Below are positions 17,228 to 25,027 of a stretch of 40,000 nt of DNA, piece by piece; within the stretch, counting starts at the first letter, position 1; every line of letters starts with the position of its first letter. The translations under genes and the position numbers were made by a program. The stretch covers positions 1-40,000 of the forward strand of contig DASPOR010000176.1 of NCBI GenBank assembly GCA_035625915.1, read 5' to 3'. The notes beneath the pieces were generated by a model. The model worked only from the letters and a program-made list of their open reading frames with translations, searched no databases and was not told where the DNA came from. Source of the DNA: Alphaproteobacteria bacterium. Lineage in GTDB: Bacteria > Pseudomonadota > Alphaproteobacteria > JACZXZ01.

Positions 17228-17394
17228 CTAGTGTGGCGAATCCGAAATTCGCCACATCTGGGTGCGGGACGGGGAGCGAATTTCGGATTCGAAGCCACAC
17301 TAGGAATATATTGTATCTAGTGTGGTATTCGGATTTGAAGTTCCTAAACGCGGATGCCATCAAAATGTTAGGAACTTCAAATCCACCACTCTAG
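17228..17394 (+). repeat. Double-hairpin intergenic repeat, copy 2 (intact)
   Basis: Two long hairpins stand in series. In the first, CTAGTGTGGC (17228-17237) pairs with GCCACACTAG (17294-17303), and GAATCCGAAATTCGC (17238-17252) pairs perfectly with GCGAATTTCGGATTC (17276-17290), giving 25 bp with one 3-nt bulge. In the second, GGATTTGAAGTTCCTAA (17331-17347) pairs perfectly with TTAGGAACTTCAAATCC (17368-17384). The flanks CTAGTGTGGT (17317-17326) and the CTAG-ended arm (17385-17394) nearly pair. Each hairpin begins and ends with CTAG. It ends 11 bp before the ATG of the next gene. A diverged copy is at 10722-10876. Confidence 0.85.
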
Positions 17395-17405
17395 GTAGGG
17401 GTTCA

Positions 17406-17945
17406 ATGCCACCCACGGCGCCAGAGGTCGCCCACGACTGGGCGCGTGATGCCCTCGATGTGCTGCGCAACTATGGTGTAACCCAAGTGGCGACCGTGCC
17501 CGATGCCGGCCTCACGCGGTTACTCGATCTCATTCGCGACGAGCGAACAATGCGCCTTGTGACCCTTACGAGCGAGGAGGAAGGCGTGGGCCTTGTGAGC
17601 GGTGCTTGGCTGGGAGGTGGGCGCTCGGCACTCCTCATGCAATCGAGCGGGGTCGGCAACTGCATCAACACACTCTCCCTGCCGTCACTTTGCGGCATCC
17701 CATTGCTCATGATCGTGACCATGCGAGGCGAGTGGGGCGAGTTCAATCCCTGGCAAGTACCCATGGGTCAAGCTGTGCGGCCGGCGCTTGCGGCCATGGG
17801 CGTCAGGCTTTTTGAGGTCTTTCGCGCGGAAGAAGCCGGGGAAATCGTCGCGGCGGCGGCACGCCTTGCCTTCAGCGGCGGACTCCAGGCGGCCGTGCTT
17901 ATCACCCAGCGCATGCTGGGTGCGAAACCGTTCAAAGAGGAGTGA
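17406..17945 (+). CDS. ThDP decarboxylase-like, PYR-domain subunit
   Basis: This 179-residue protein is the pyrimidine-binding domain of a thiamine-diphosphate enzyme, resembling sulfopyruvate decarboxylase alpha (ComD) and the N-terminal part of phosphonopyruvate decarboxylase. V-P-D-A-G (about 31-35), the glutamate-rich T-S-E-E-E-G (55-60, supplying the cofactor-activating glutamate), Q-S-S-G-V-G-N and M-R-G-E-W-G-E-F-N-P-W-Q (106-117) are family marks. The frame is open to 17322, but that extension is the repeat element. The ATG at 17406 follows AGGGG and is preferred. The partner PP-domain subunit follows after 12 bp. The 2-oxo acid substrate is not known. Confidence 0.85.
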   Translation: MPPTAPEVAHDWARDALDVLRNYGVTQVATVPDAGLTRLLDLIRDERTMRLVTLTSEEEGVGLVSGAWLGGGRSALLMQSSGVGNCINTLSLPSLCGIPLLMIVTMRGEWGEFNPWQVPMGQAVRPALAAMGVRLFEVFRAEEAGEIVAAAARLAFSGGLQAAVLITQRMLGAKPFKEE

Positions 17946-17957
17946 GGGGGAGTTCGC

Positions 17958-18539
17958 GTGCTCAACCGCCGCAGCTTGATTGCCGAACTTCTGAAGTCGC
18001 GGGGCGATGCACTCGTCGTCACGGGCCTCGGCTCGCCTACGTATGACGTGGCGGCAGCGGGCGACGATGCCCGCAATTTTTATCTTTGGGGGGCGATGGG
18101 CAGTGCGGCGATGGTCGGCCTCGGCCTCGCGTTGGCGCAACCGAATCGGCGAATCGTCGTCATCACGGGCGATGGCGAACTCTTGATGGGTATCGGCTCC
18201 CTTGCAACGATCGCGGTGCAAAAGCCGGGCAATCTCTCGATTCTTGTCCTCGATAACGAAGCATTCGGCGAAACCGGTCGACAGGCGGGACTGACGGGAC
18301 AAGGGGTCGACCTCTGCGCGCTCGCGCGTGCTGCGGGCTTTGTCGCGACACGCACAGTCGAGCGTGCAAGCGACACAAGTGCGCTGACCGAGCTTTTGTT
18401 TCGTGTGCCGGGGCCTGCATTTGGCGTTGCCAAAGTCAAGTTGGAAGTCGAGCCGTTGGTGATGCCCGAACGCGACGGAAGATATCTTACCCAGCGCTTC
18501 CGAATGGCTCTCTTGGGTGCCGAACACGCCGTAACGTAA
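17958..18539 (+). CDS. ThDP decarboxylase-like, PP-domain subunit
   Basis: This 193-residue protein is the pyrophosphate-binding domain of a thiamine-diphosphate enzyme (ComE-like), the partner of the preceding subunit. The Mg-diphosphate motif starts at G-D-G (71-73) and ends at Asn100 in V-L-D-N, the usual GDG-x26-N spacing. G-A-M-G-S-A (46-51) and G-E-T-G-R-Q (104-109) are also typical of sulfopyruvate and phosphonopyruvate decarboxylases. GTG at 17958 follows GAGGGGGAG. Splitting the enzyme over two genes is as in coenzyme M biosynthesis, but no other ComABC gene is present. A different 2-oxo acid, for instance from sulfonate or aromatic metabolism, is possible. Confidence 0.85.
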   Translation: MLNRRSLIAELLKSRGDALVVTGLGSPTYDVAAAGDDARNFYLWGAMGSAAMVGLGLALAQPNRRIVVITGDGELLMGIGSLATIAVQKPGNLSILVLDNEAFGETGRQAGLTGQGVDLCALARAAGFVATRTVERASDTSALTELLFRVPGPAFGVAKVKLEVEPLVMPERDGRYLTQRFRMALLGAEHAVT

Positions 18540-18584
18540 GCGGGTGGCGTGCCAGGGCATTTCGTTACGCAACACTCATCCAGC

Positions 18585-18614
18585 TTGACGCCAACGGCGG
18601 CCTACCGCCACTAT
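18585..18614 (+). promoter_or_regulatory. Candidate promoter of the cobalamin operon
   Basis: TTGACG (18585-18590) is followed after 18 bp by CACTAT (18609-18614). Transcription would begin near 18621, exactly where the first paired base of the cobalamin riboswitch lies, which supports the assignment. The -10 match is only moderate. A small GGCGG/CCGCC hairpin occupies the spacer. Confidence 0.42.
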
Positions 18615-18620
18615 GTGCGC

Positions 18621-18808
18621 GCGATGGTCCCCGGACTTCGGGGACAATAGGGAATGCGGTGCGGCCTTTTGGCAAAACCTTGCCAAGGCCAACGCCGCGG
18701 CTGCCCCCGCAACTGTAAGCGGCAGGCCGGCACCGAGCAGCGCCACTGGGAAACCGGGAAGGCGGGTGCCACAGGCGACGAGCCGCAAGCCAGGAGACCT
18801 GCCATCGC
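18621..18808 (+). promoter_or_regulatory. Cobalamin (B12) riboswitch
   Basis: The aptamer is clear. P1 pairs GCGATGG (18621-18627) with CCATCGC (18802-18808). A TCCCCG/CGGGGA stem near 18628-18644 follows, then A-GGGAA-T-GCGGTG. The conserved core CCCCGCAACTGTAAGC ends at 18720. The B12 box GCAAGCCAGGAGACCTGCC is at 18785-18803. Such elements bind adenosylcobalamin or related corrinoids and lower expression of B12 genes. The first gene it precedes is cobU/cobP at 19032, and overlapping gene ends suggest that it controls the whole run to cobM. Confidence 0.95.
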
Positions 18809-19031
18809 GAACCTTTGCGAAGCGACCCGGACGGGGTGTGCCGGTGAGCGGGAGCGATCCACTCTCCTCCTCCATCGACCCACCTCATGGCTCAGTGACG
18901 AGCCCCTGGTCGGTACGTCCGCAAGGGTAGGAATCGACCGGCCGGCCCGAGGCAAGACCTATGCGCGTCAAATTCATTCGCCAATGCACCGTTCGCACCG
19001 GCAAATATTCAAGCTCCGGTCGAGCCGCTTA
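18809..19031 (+). other. Leader between B12 riboswitch and cobU
   Basis: These 223 bp contain no separate gene. The open frame that runs through the riboswitch into cobU is not expected to be translated there. The expression platform should lie here. I see a small GCTC/GAGC hairpin directly before the cobU ATG, where the GAG could be part of a weak ribosome-binding site, but no convincing intrinsic terminator with a T-tract. Confidence 0.35.
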
Positions 19032-19580
19032 ATGACGGATCGAACGTCATTGCCCCCCGTGACACTGGTGCTCGGAGGCGCGCGTTCTGGCAAGAGCCGC
19101 TACGCCGAACAGCTGGTCGAGGGCCGGCCAGGCGATTGCATCTACCTTGCGACCGCGGAGGCGAGGGACGTCGAAATGGCGCATCGGATCGAAGTGCATC
19201 GCGCACGACGCGGCAAGCGATGGGCGACGGTGGAAGCACCCCTCGATCTCGTTAAGGCCCTCAATGCACATTGTCGGCCGGGGGCAGCCGTGCTTGTGGA
19301 CTGTTTAAGCCTGTGGCTCTCGAATCAGATTGGCGAGGGGAGAGATCCGCTTCGCGAATCTGAAGCACTCGTCTCGGCACTGCCGACTCTCGGCGGCCCC
19401 GTTGTGTTCGTGTCAAACGAGGTCGGGCTCGGCATTGTGCCAGACAACGAGTTGGCGCGGCATTTTCGCGATCATGCCGGCTATCTTCATCGGGCCGTGG
19501 CGGCCGCGGCGCAATCGGTTGCACTCGTAGTTGCCGGCTTGCCACTCAAGCTGAAACCAGCAGAAGAGACAATTCCATGA
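19032..19580 (+). CDS. cobU: Adenosylcobinamide kinase / adenosylcobinamide-phosphate guanylyltransferase
   Basis: This bifunctional enzyme (CobU, called CobP in the Pseudomonas denitrificans scheme) phosphorylates adenosylcobinamide and adds GMP to give AdoCbi-GDP in nucleotide-loop assembly. The 182-residue protein has the P-loop G-G-A-R-S-G-K-S at residues 15-22. The segment R-I-E-V-H-R-A-R-R-G includes His56, which aligns with the guanylylated histidine region. L-V-D-C-L-S-L-W-L-S-N and F-V-S-N-E-V-G-L-G-I-V-P are characteristic. ATG at 19032 is chosen because it gives the normal short N-terminus. The frame itself runs upstream through the riboswitch. It is the first gene after the riboswitch and overlaps cobW by four bases. 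Confidence 0.95.
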   Translation: MTDRTSLPPVTLVLGGARSGKSRYAEQLVEGRPGDCIYLATAEARDVEMAHRIEVHRARRGKRWATVEAPLDLVKALNAHCRPGAAVLVDCLSLWLSNQIGEGRDPLRESEALVSALPTLGGPVVFVSNEVGLGIVPDNELARHFRDHAGYLHRAVAAAAQSVALVVAGLPLKLKPAEETIP

Positions 19581-20617
19581 GCGAGACAACGAACGGCAAA
19601 TTGCCCGCCACGATCATCACAGGATTCCTTGGAGCCGGCAAAACGACGCTCATTCGCCATCTCTTGCGGACTGCGAACGGCAGGCGTTTAGCGCTTATCA
19701 TCAATGAATTCGGCGACATGGGAATCGATGGCGAAATCCTCAAGGCTTGCGGCGACGCCGCGTGCGAGGAGGATGACATTATCGAGCTTGCAAACGGATG
19801 CATCTGCTGCACCGTCGCGGACGAATTTCTTCCGACTATGCAAGCCCTGTTGGCGCGTCCCATGCGGCCGGACCATATCATCATCGAGACATCCGGCCTG
19901 GCACTTCCAAAACCGCTCGTTCAAGCGTTCAACTGGCCCGATATCCGCACGCGCGTGACGGTCGACGGTGTTGTCACCGTCGTCGATTCCGCCGCCGTCG
20001 CGGAGGGCCGCTTCGCGGCCGATCTTGCGCGTCTTGCGGCTCAGCGCGCCGCCGATCCCAACCTCGATCACGATAGCCCGCTCGAGGAGCTGTTCGATGA
20101 CCAGCTTGCGTGCGCCGATCTCGTCGTGCTCAACAAGTCCGACCTTCTCGACGCCGCCGCCCTTGCGCGGGTCGCCGGCCAAATTGCGGGCCAGCTCGGC
20201 CCGTCCGCGAAGCTCGTGCCCGCTCGCCACGGCGAGGTCGACCCCGTCGTGCTGCTCGGACTAGGCATTGGGACGGAAGTCGATATCGAGCAGCGGAAAT
20301 CGCATCACGACGACGAGGCAGAGCACGATCATGACGAATTCGAATCCTTTTCCGTCCCGATTGGCGAGCTCGCCTCGCCGTCCGGACTCCTCGATAAAAT
20401 CAAGGCCCTGCTGGTGAACCACGAAATCCTGCGCCTCAAGGGCTTCGCGGCAATCAAGGACAAACCGATGCGACTTGTCATTCAAGCTGTCGGCGCCAGG
20501 TTGCAGCATTATTACGACCGAGATTGGCGTGTCGGAGAGGTGCGCGGAGGTCGATTGGTCGTTATCGGCCAACGAGGGCTCGACCAAGACCGAATTCGCG
20601 CTGTACTCGAGGCTTGA
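19577..20617 (+). CDS. cobW: CobW-type metal-chaperone GTPase
   Basis: This 346-residue G3E-family GTPase is linked with cobalt delivery in B12 synthesis. The P-loop G-F-L-G-A-G-K-T is at 16-23. The metal-binding C-x-C-C motif is C75-I-C77-C78 in N-G-C-I-C-C-T. The guanine-recognition motif N-K-S-D appears near residue 186. A histidine/acid-rich stretch (S-H-H-D-D-E-A-E-H-D-H-D-E) lies near 238-251 and could bind metal. A C-terminal CobW_C domain follows. The gene overlaps cobU (ATGA) and precedes cobN by 13 bp, which supports a role in supplying cobalt to the chelatase. Confidence 0.95.
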   Translation: MSETTNGKLPATIITGFLGAGKTTLIRHLLRTANGRRLALIINEFGDMGIDGEILKACGDAACEEDDIIELANGCICCTVADEFLPTMQALLARPMRPDHIIIETSGLALPKPLVQAFNWPDIRTRVTVDGVVTVVDSAAVAEGRFAADLARLAAQRAADPNLDHDSPLEELFDDQLACADLVVLNKSDLLDAAALARVAGQIAGQLGPSAKLVPARHGEVDPVVLLGLGIGTEVDIEQRKSHHDDEAEHDHDEFESFSVPIGELASPSGLLDKIKALLVNHEILRLKGFAAIKDKPMRLVIQAVGARLQHYYDRDWRVGEVRGGRLVVIGQRGLDQDRIRAVLEA

Positions 20618-20630
20618 GGAGTAGGGGACA

Positions 20631-23600
20631 ATGCACCTGCTCGCCGCAACACCGGGCAGTATTCTCGACGGCTCCCAAGCCATCGATCTTGGGCAATCGC
20701 CCGGCGAGGTTGTGCTGCTGTCCGCCGCAGACACGGAGATCGCGGCGCTGGCGGCGGCTTACGCACAGCTTGCGGCCCCTTTGCCGACGTTGCGCCTTGC
20801 GAATGTAAGGCATCTCGGTCACAACCTCTCAGTTGATCTCTACATTGAGAGCGTTGTGCGGCACGCCAAGATCGTGGTGGTTCGCCTCTTGGGTGGGGTC
20901 AGTTACTGGTCCTATGGCGTCGAGCGACTAGTTGCAACATGCAGCGAGAGAAGCATCCTCCTCGCACTCGTGCCCGGCGACGATCAGCCGGATGCGGAGC
21001 TCGCGAACCTTTCGAACCTCGCACCCCACGCTTATGGTCGATTATGGCGATATCTCCTCGAAGGTGGGCTCGATAACGCCCGCAATTTCTTGCACTACGC
21101 GGCTGCCCTCATCGGTTATGGAACCGAGTGGCTGGAGCCGGTGCCGCTCTTGCGCGCGGGACTTTACTGGCCGGGTAAAGGGCGCCCCGAACTTGCCGAT
21201 CTTCGAACAGTCTGGCGAAAAGACGCACCCACAGTAGCGGTGATCTTCTATCGCGCCCTCTTGCAAGCGGGGGATCTAGCACCCATTGACGCCCTCATCG
21301 ATGCACTAAAACGCCGCGGGATCAACCCACTTCCGATTTACGTGGCAAGCCTCAAGGACCCGGTTTCGGCAGATCTCGTGCGCACTCTCCTCCGCGCGTC
21401 GCCCCCCGCTGCGATCCTCAATGCGACCGGCTTTTCGGTCGCCAGTATCGGTGGCGCAAGCATCGGTGCTCGTGTCGCGACACCATTCGAAGAGGCAGAT
21501 TGTCCAGTCATTCAGGTGGTGCTTGCCGGCGGAACCGAGCGCCAATGGCGCAGTGGTACGCGTGGGCTCTCCGCGTCTGACCTTGCGATGAACGTGGCTT
21601 TGCCCGAGGTCGATGGGCGTATACTCGGCCGGGCGATTTCGTTTAAGAGCGAGGCGCAACCCGATCGCTTGACGCAATGCCCGATCGTAGTCCACGCGCC
21701 GATATTGGATCGCGTCGAATTCACAGCCGACCTTGCGCTCAAATGGTCGCGCCTACGCCAAACCGCGGTCGGCGAGCGCCGGGTCGCCGTCGTGCTCGCC
21801 AACTATCCGAACCGCGATGGACGTCTCGGCAACGGCGTTGGGCTGGACACACCGGCGGCCACGATCAAAGTCCTTCGGTCGCTGTCGGGTGCTGGCTATC
21901 GCCTCGAAAATATCCCACCGAGCGCTAGCGCCCTGATCGCTCGCCTAAGCGAGGGACCGACCAACAACCTCAAATCGCGGAAGGTGCGGCAGGGCGGAAT
22001 CCCTTATCCCTTGTCAGACTATGCGGCCTGGTTCGAAAGGCTCCCAGCGCGTGTGCGCGACGACGTAACGTCAAGATGGGGAGAACCGCAAGACGACCCC
22101 TTCGTGCGGGGGAAATACTTTCGTCTCGCGGCATGTTCGTTTGGCAATGTCGTCATCGCGATCCAACCGGCACGCGGCTACAACATTGATCCTCAGAGGA
22201 CTTATCACGATGCTGCTCTCGTGCCGCCCCACGGCTATCTCGCCTTCTATGCGTGGCTTCGGGAATTATTCGATGCGCACGCCGTGGTCCATATGGGCAA
22301 GCACGGCAACCTCGAATGGCTGCCTGGCAAGGCGTTGGCGCTTTCGGCGGAATGTTATCCCGAAGTTGCTTTCGGCCCGTTACCACATCTCTATCCCTTC
22401 ATTGTCAACGATCCCGGCGAGGGCAGTCAGGCGAAGCGGCGTGCACAGGCGGTCATCGTCGATCATCTCACCCCACCGCTGACACGGGCAGAATCCTATG
22501 GGCCGCTCGTGGAACTCGAGCAACTTGTCGATGAGTATTACGAGGCCGCCGGGGTCGATCCGCGCCGGTTGAAGCTGCTGGCGGAGCAGATTCTTGAGCT
22601 TGCGCGCCGGATAGGGCTCGATCGCGATTGTGGCATCGATGACGGGGATCGGCCGCAGGCCGCACTTGCAAAGCTCGATAACTACCTTTGTGAGCTCAAG
22701 GAGCTTCAAATCCGCGATGGTCTTCACGTCTTCGGCGAGGCCCCGCATGGGCAGCAGCTAACCGATCTACTCGTGGCCCTTGCTCGTCTTCCGCGCAGTC
22801 GAGGAGAAGGTAAGGACGCCTCGCTCCTGCGTGCACTCGCAGCCGATCTCGGCGTGGCGACCGATTTCGATCCGCTGGATTGCCGGATGGGCGAGCCTTG
22901 GACTGGATCGCGTCCGTCGGAACTCGATGGGCCGGGAATTTGGCGCACCAAGGGCGACACGGTCGAACGCCTTGAGCAACTGTCGCAAGCACTGGTCTCG
23001 TCCACGCGCACGGCCGATCGTGCCTGGCGTCGGACGAGTGCGGTGCTCGAAATGATCGAGAAGGAATTGCGCCCGATGCTTGAATCCTGCGGCAGACGCG
23101 AGATCGCTGGTCTGCTCGCGGGACTGGACGGCCGCTTCGTGGAACCCGGATCGTCCGGCGCTCCGACGCGCGGCCGGCTTGACGTATTGCCGACCGGGCG
23201 AAATTTCTACTCTGTGGATAGCCGCACGGTGCCCACCCCCGCAGCCTGGCAGCTCGGCTGGAATTCGGCGGCCCTTGTCATCGAGCGATTTCGTCAGGAC
23301 CAAGGAACCTGGCCGAAGTCGCTTGCACTGTCTGCCTGGGGTACCGCGAACATGCGCACAGGCGGGGACGATATTGCCCAGGCGCTTGCGCTTATGGGCG
23401 TGCGACCGACTTGGGATGCCGCATCTCGTCGTGTGACCGGTTTCGAGATCCTGCCGCTCTCGATACTCGATCGTCCGCGAGTCGACGTGACGCTGCGTGT
23501 CTCCGGCTTCTTCCGCGACGCCTTCCCATCGCAGATCGACCTCATCGATTCGGCCGCCCGCGCAGTCGCCGCACTTGACGAAGCGCCGGAGCTGAACCCG

Positions 23601-24395
23601 CTCGCCGCGCGGGTAGCGCTCGATGCAGCCCACCTCATGTCGCAGGGCAACGACGAGGAGTCCGCGCGACGACGTGCGGGCTTCCGCGTCTTCGGCTCGA
23701 GACCCGGCGCCTATGGTGCCGGTTTGCAGGCCCTCATCGACGAGCGGGGCTGGCAGGACGACGGCGATCTTGCGCGCGCCTACCTTGCGTGGGGCGGTTA
23801 TGCCTACGGCGCCGGCGCCCAAGGCTCCGCCGAACACCGCCTTTTCCAGACGCGCCTTTCGGCCGTTGAGGGTGTGCTCCACAATCAAGACAATCGCGAG
23901 CACGATCTTCTCGACTCCGACGATTACTATCAATTCGAAGGCGGCATCACCGCGACGGTGCGGCATTTTTCCGGCCGGCAGCCCGCCGTCTATCACAATG
24001 ACCATGCGCGCCCCGAAAGGCCTCAGGTGCGCTCGCTGGACGAAGAGGTCGCTCGCGTGGTCCGTGCGCGAGTCGTCAATCCCAAATGGATCAAGGGTGT
24101 GATGCGCCATGGGTACAAGGGTGCTTTCGAGATGGCGGCGACCGTGGACTATATCTTCGCCTTCGCTGCCACGGCGCGCGCGGTCCGCGACCACCATTTC
24201 GACGCCGTCTATGAGGCCTACCTGGCCGATGACGATGTGCGCGGATTTCTTCTCGAAAACAACCCCGCTGCGGCACAAGAGATTGCCGAGCGACTGATCG
24301 AAGCGCAGGAGCGTGGTCTGTGGCGGCCTCGTTCGAATTCGGCCTATCCGCATCTAGCATCGCTGGCCAATCGGTCGATGGAGAATGCGCGGTGA
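20631..24395 (+). CDS. cobN: Cobaltochelatase large subunit CobN
   Basis: CobN is the hydrogenobyrinic-acid-a,c-diamide-binding subunit of the ATP-dependent cobalt chelatase in the cobalt-late B12 pathway, related to magnesium chelatase H. The 1254-residue length is usual. Segments such as H-M-G-K-H-G-N-L-E-W-L-P-G-K, Y-P-F-I-V-N-D-P-G-E-G, W-G-T-A-N-M-R-T-G-G-D-D-I-A-Q and D-S-D-D-Y-Y-Q-F-E-G-G are characteristic. AGGGG precedes the ATG at 20631. No CobS or CobT subunit gene is in the window, and cobalt-early genes are present in the same run. That makes its working partner an open question. The stop overlaps the cobO start (GTGA). Confidence 0.97.
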   Translation: MHLLAATPGSILDGSQAIDLGQSPGEVVLLSAADTEIAALAAAYAQLAAPLPTLRLANVRHLGHNLSVDLYIESVVRHAKIVVVRLLGGVSYWSYGVERLVATCSERSILLALVPGDDQPDAELANLSNLAPHAYGRLWRYLLEGGLDNARNFLHYAAALIGYGTEWLEPVPLLRAGLYWPGKGRPELADLRTVWRKDAPTVAVIFYRALLQAGDLAPIDALIDALKRRGINPLPIYVASLKDPVSADLVRTLLRASPPAAILNATGFSVASIGGASIGARVATPFEEADCPVIQVVLAGGTERQWRSGTRGLSASDLAMNVALPEVDGRILGRAISFKSEAQPDRLTQCPIVVHAPILDRVEFTADLALKWSRLRQTAVGERRVAVVLANYPNRDGRLGNGVGLDTPAATIKVLRSLSGAGYRLENIPPSASALIARLSEGPTNNLKSRKVRQGGIPYPLSDYAAWFERLPARVRDDVTSRWGEPQDDPFVRGKYFRLAACSFGNVVIAIQPARGYNIDPQRTYHDAALVPPHGYLAFYAWLRELFDAHAVVHMGKHGNLEWLPGKALALSAECYPEVAFGPLPHLYPFIVNDPGEGSQAKRRAQAVIVDHLTPPLTRAESYGPLVELEQLVDEYYEAAGVDPRRLKLLAEQILELARRIGLDRDCGIDDGDRPQAALAKLDNYLCELKELQIRDGLHVFGEAPHGQQLTDLLVALARLPRSRGEGKDASLLRALAADLGVATDFDPLDCRMGEPWTGSRPSELDGPGIWRTKGDTVERLEQLSQALVSSTRTADRAWRRTSAVLEMIEKELRPMLESCGRREIAGLLAGLDGRFVEPGSSGAPTRGRLDVLPTGRNFYSVDSRTVPTPAAWQLGWNSAALVIERFRQDQGTWPKSLALSAWGTANMRTGGDDIAQALALMGVRPTWDAASRRVTGFEILPLSILDRPRVDVTLRVSGFFRDAFPSQIDLIDSAARAVAALDEAPELNPLAARVALDAAHLMSQGNDEESARRRAGFRVFGSRPGAYGAGLQALIDERGWQDDGDLARAYLAWGGYAYGAGAQGSAEHRLFQTRLSAVEGVLHNQDNREHDLLDSDDYYQFEGGITATVRHFSGRQPAVYHNDHARPERPQVRSLDEEVARVVRARVVNPKWIKGVMRHGYKGAFEMAATVDYIFAFAATARAVRDHHFDAVYEAYLADDDVRGFLLENNPAAAQEIAERLIEAQERGLWRPRSNSAYPHLASLANRSMENAR

Positions 24396-25027
24396 TCGAA
24401 CAGCCCGACGAAGCCGAGCTCAATGCCCGCGCCAACGAGAAGGCGCGCAAGCGCAAGGAAGCACGGGCGCGCATGCTCGCGACCAAGACCATCGAGAAAG
24501 GTCTTCTTATCGTTCACACGGGAAAGGGCAAAGGCAAATCGACCGCAGCCTTCGGGCTTGCCATCCGTGCGGTCGGAAATGGCATGCGCGTGGGCATTGT
24601 CCAATTCGTGAAGGGCAAATGGGACACGGGAGAGCGACACGTGTTCGAACGCTTTCCCGATCAAGTCGACATTCGGACAATGGGCGAGGGTTTCACCTGG
24701 GAAACGCAAGACCGCGCCCGCGACATAATGGCGGCGACGGCGGCTTGGGAAACCTCGCGCACGATGATCGATGCCTGCAAGGGATCGAGCCCCAAATACC
24801 ACCTCGTGATACTCGACGAGCTTAATATCGTCCTGCGGTACGGCTACCTGCCACTCGAGGACGTGGTGGCGTTCCTTGCACAAAAGCCCGCAGCACTTCA
24901 CGTCGTCGTCACCGGGCGAAACGCCAAGCCCGAACTTATCGAGATTGCCGACCTCGTGACGGAAATGACGCTTGTCAAGCATCCATTCTTGGCAGGCGTC
25001 AAGGCTCAGAAGGGGATCGAATTCTGA
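24392..25027 (+). CDS. cobO: Cob(I)yrinic acid a,c-diamide adenosyltransferase
   Basis: CobO (CobA/BtuR family) transfers the adenosyl group of ATP to the cob(I)alt centre of corrinoids. The 211-residue protein has a charged helical N-terminus and the P-loop variant H-T-G-K-G-K-G-K-S (about 42-50). T-M-G-E-G-F-T-W-E-T-Q-D and H-L-V-I-L-D-E-L-N-I-V-L-R-Y-G-Y-L are diagnostic, the latter holding the Walker B-like acidic residues. The frame is open to 24320, but GTG at 24392 overlaps the cobN stop by four bases and gives the normal N-terminus, so it is preferred. It shares one base with cobQ (TGATG). Confidence 0.96.
   Translation: MIEQPDEAELNARANEKARKRKEARARMLATKTIEKGLLIVHTGKGKGKSTAAFGLAIRAVGNGMRVGIVQFVKGKWDTGERHVFERFPDQVDIRTMGEGFTWETQDRARDIMAATAAWETSRTMIDACKGSSPKYHLVILDELNIVLRYGYLPLEDVVAFLAQKPAALHVVVTGRNAKPELIEIADLVTEMTLVKHPFLAGVKAQKGIEF

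Noticed and set aside
17322..17405. N-terminal extension of the ThDP PYR-domain subunit
   Set aside because: These codons fall in the second hairpin of the repeat, and a better start with AGGGG upstream exists at 17406.
18654..19031. Extended cobU frame running through the riboswitch
   Set aside because: It would translate the B12 aptamer; the family's usual N-terminus begins at the ATG at 19032.
22767..24353. 528-codon open frame opposite cobN
   Set aside because: It lies wholly antisense to well-conserved cobN codons and is rich in Arg, His and Ala without domain features, as expected for shadow frames in high-GC DNA.
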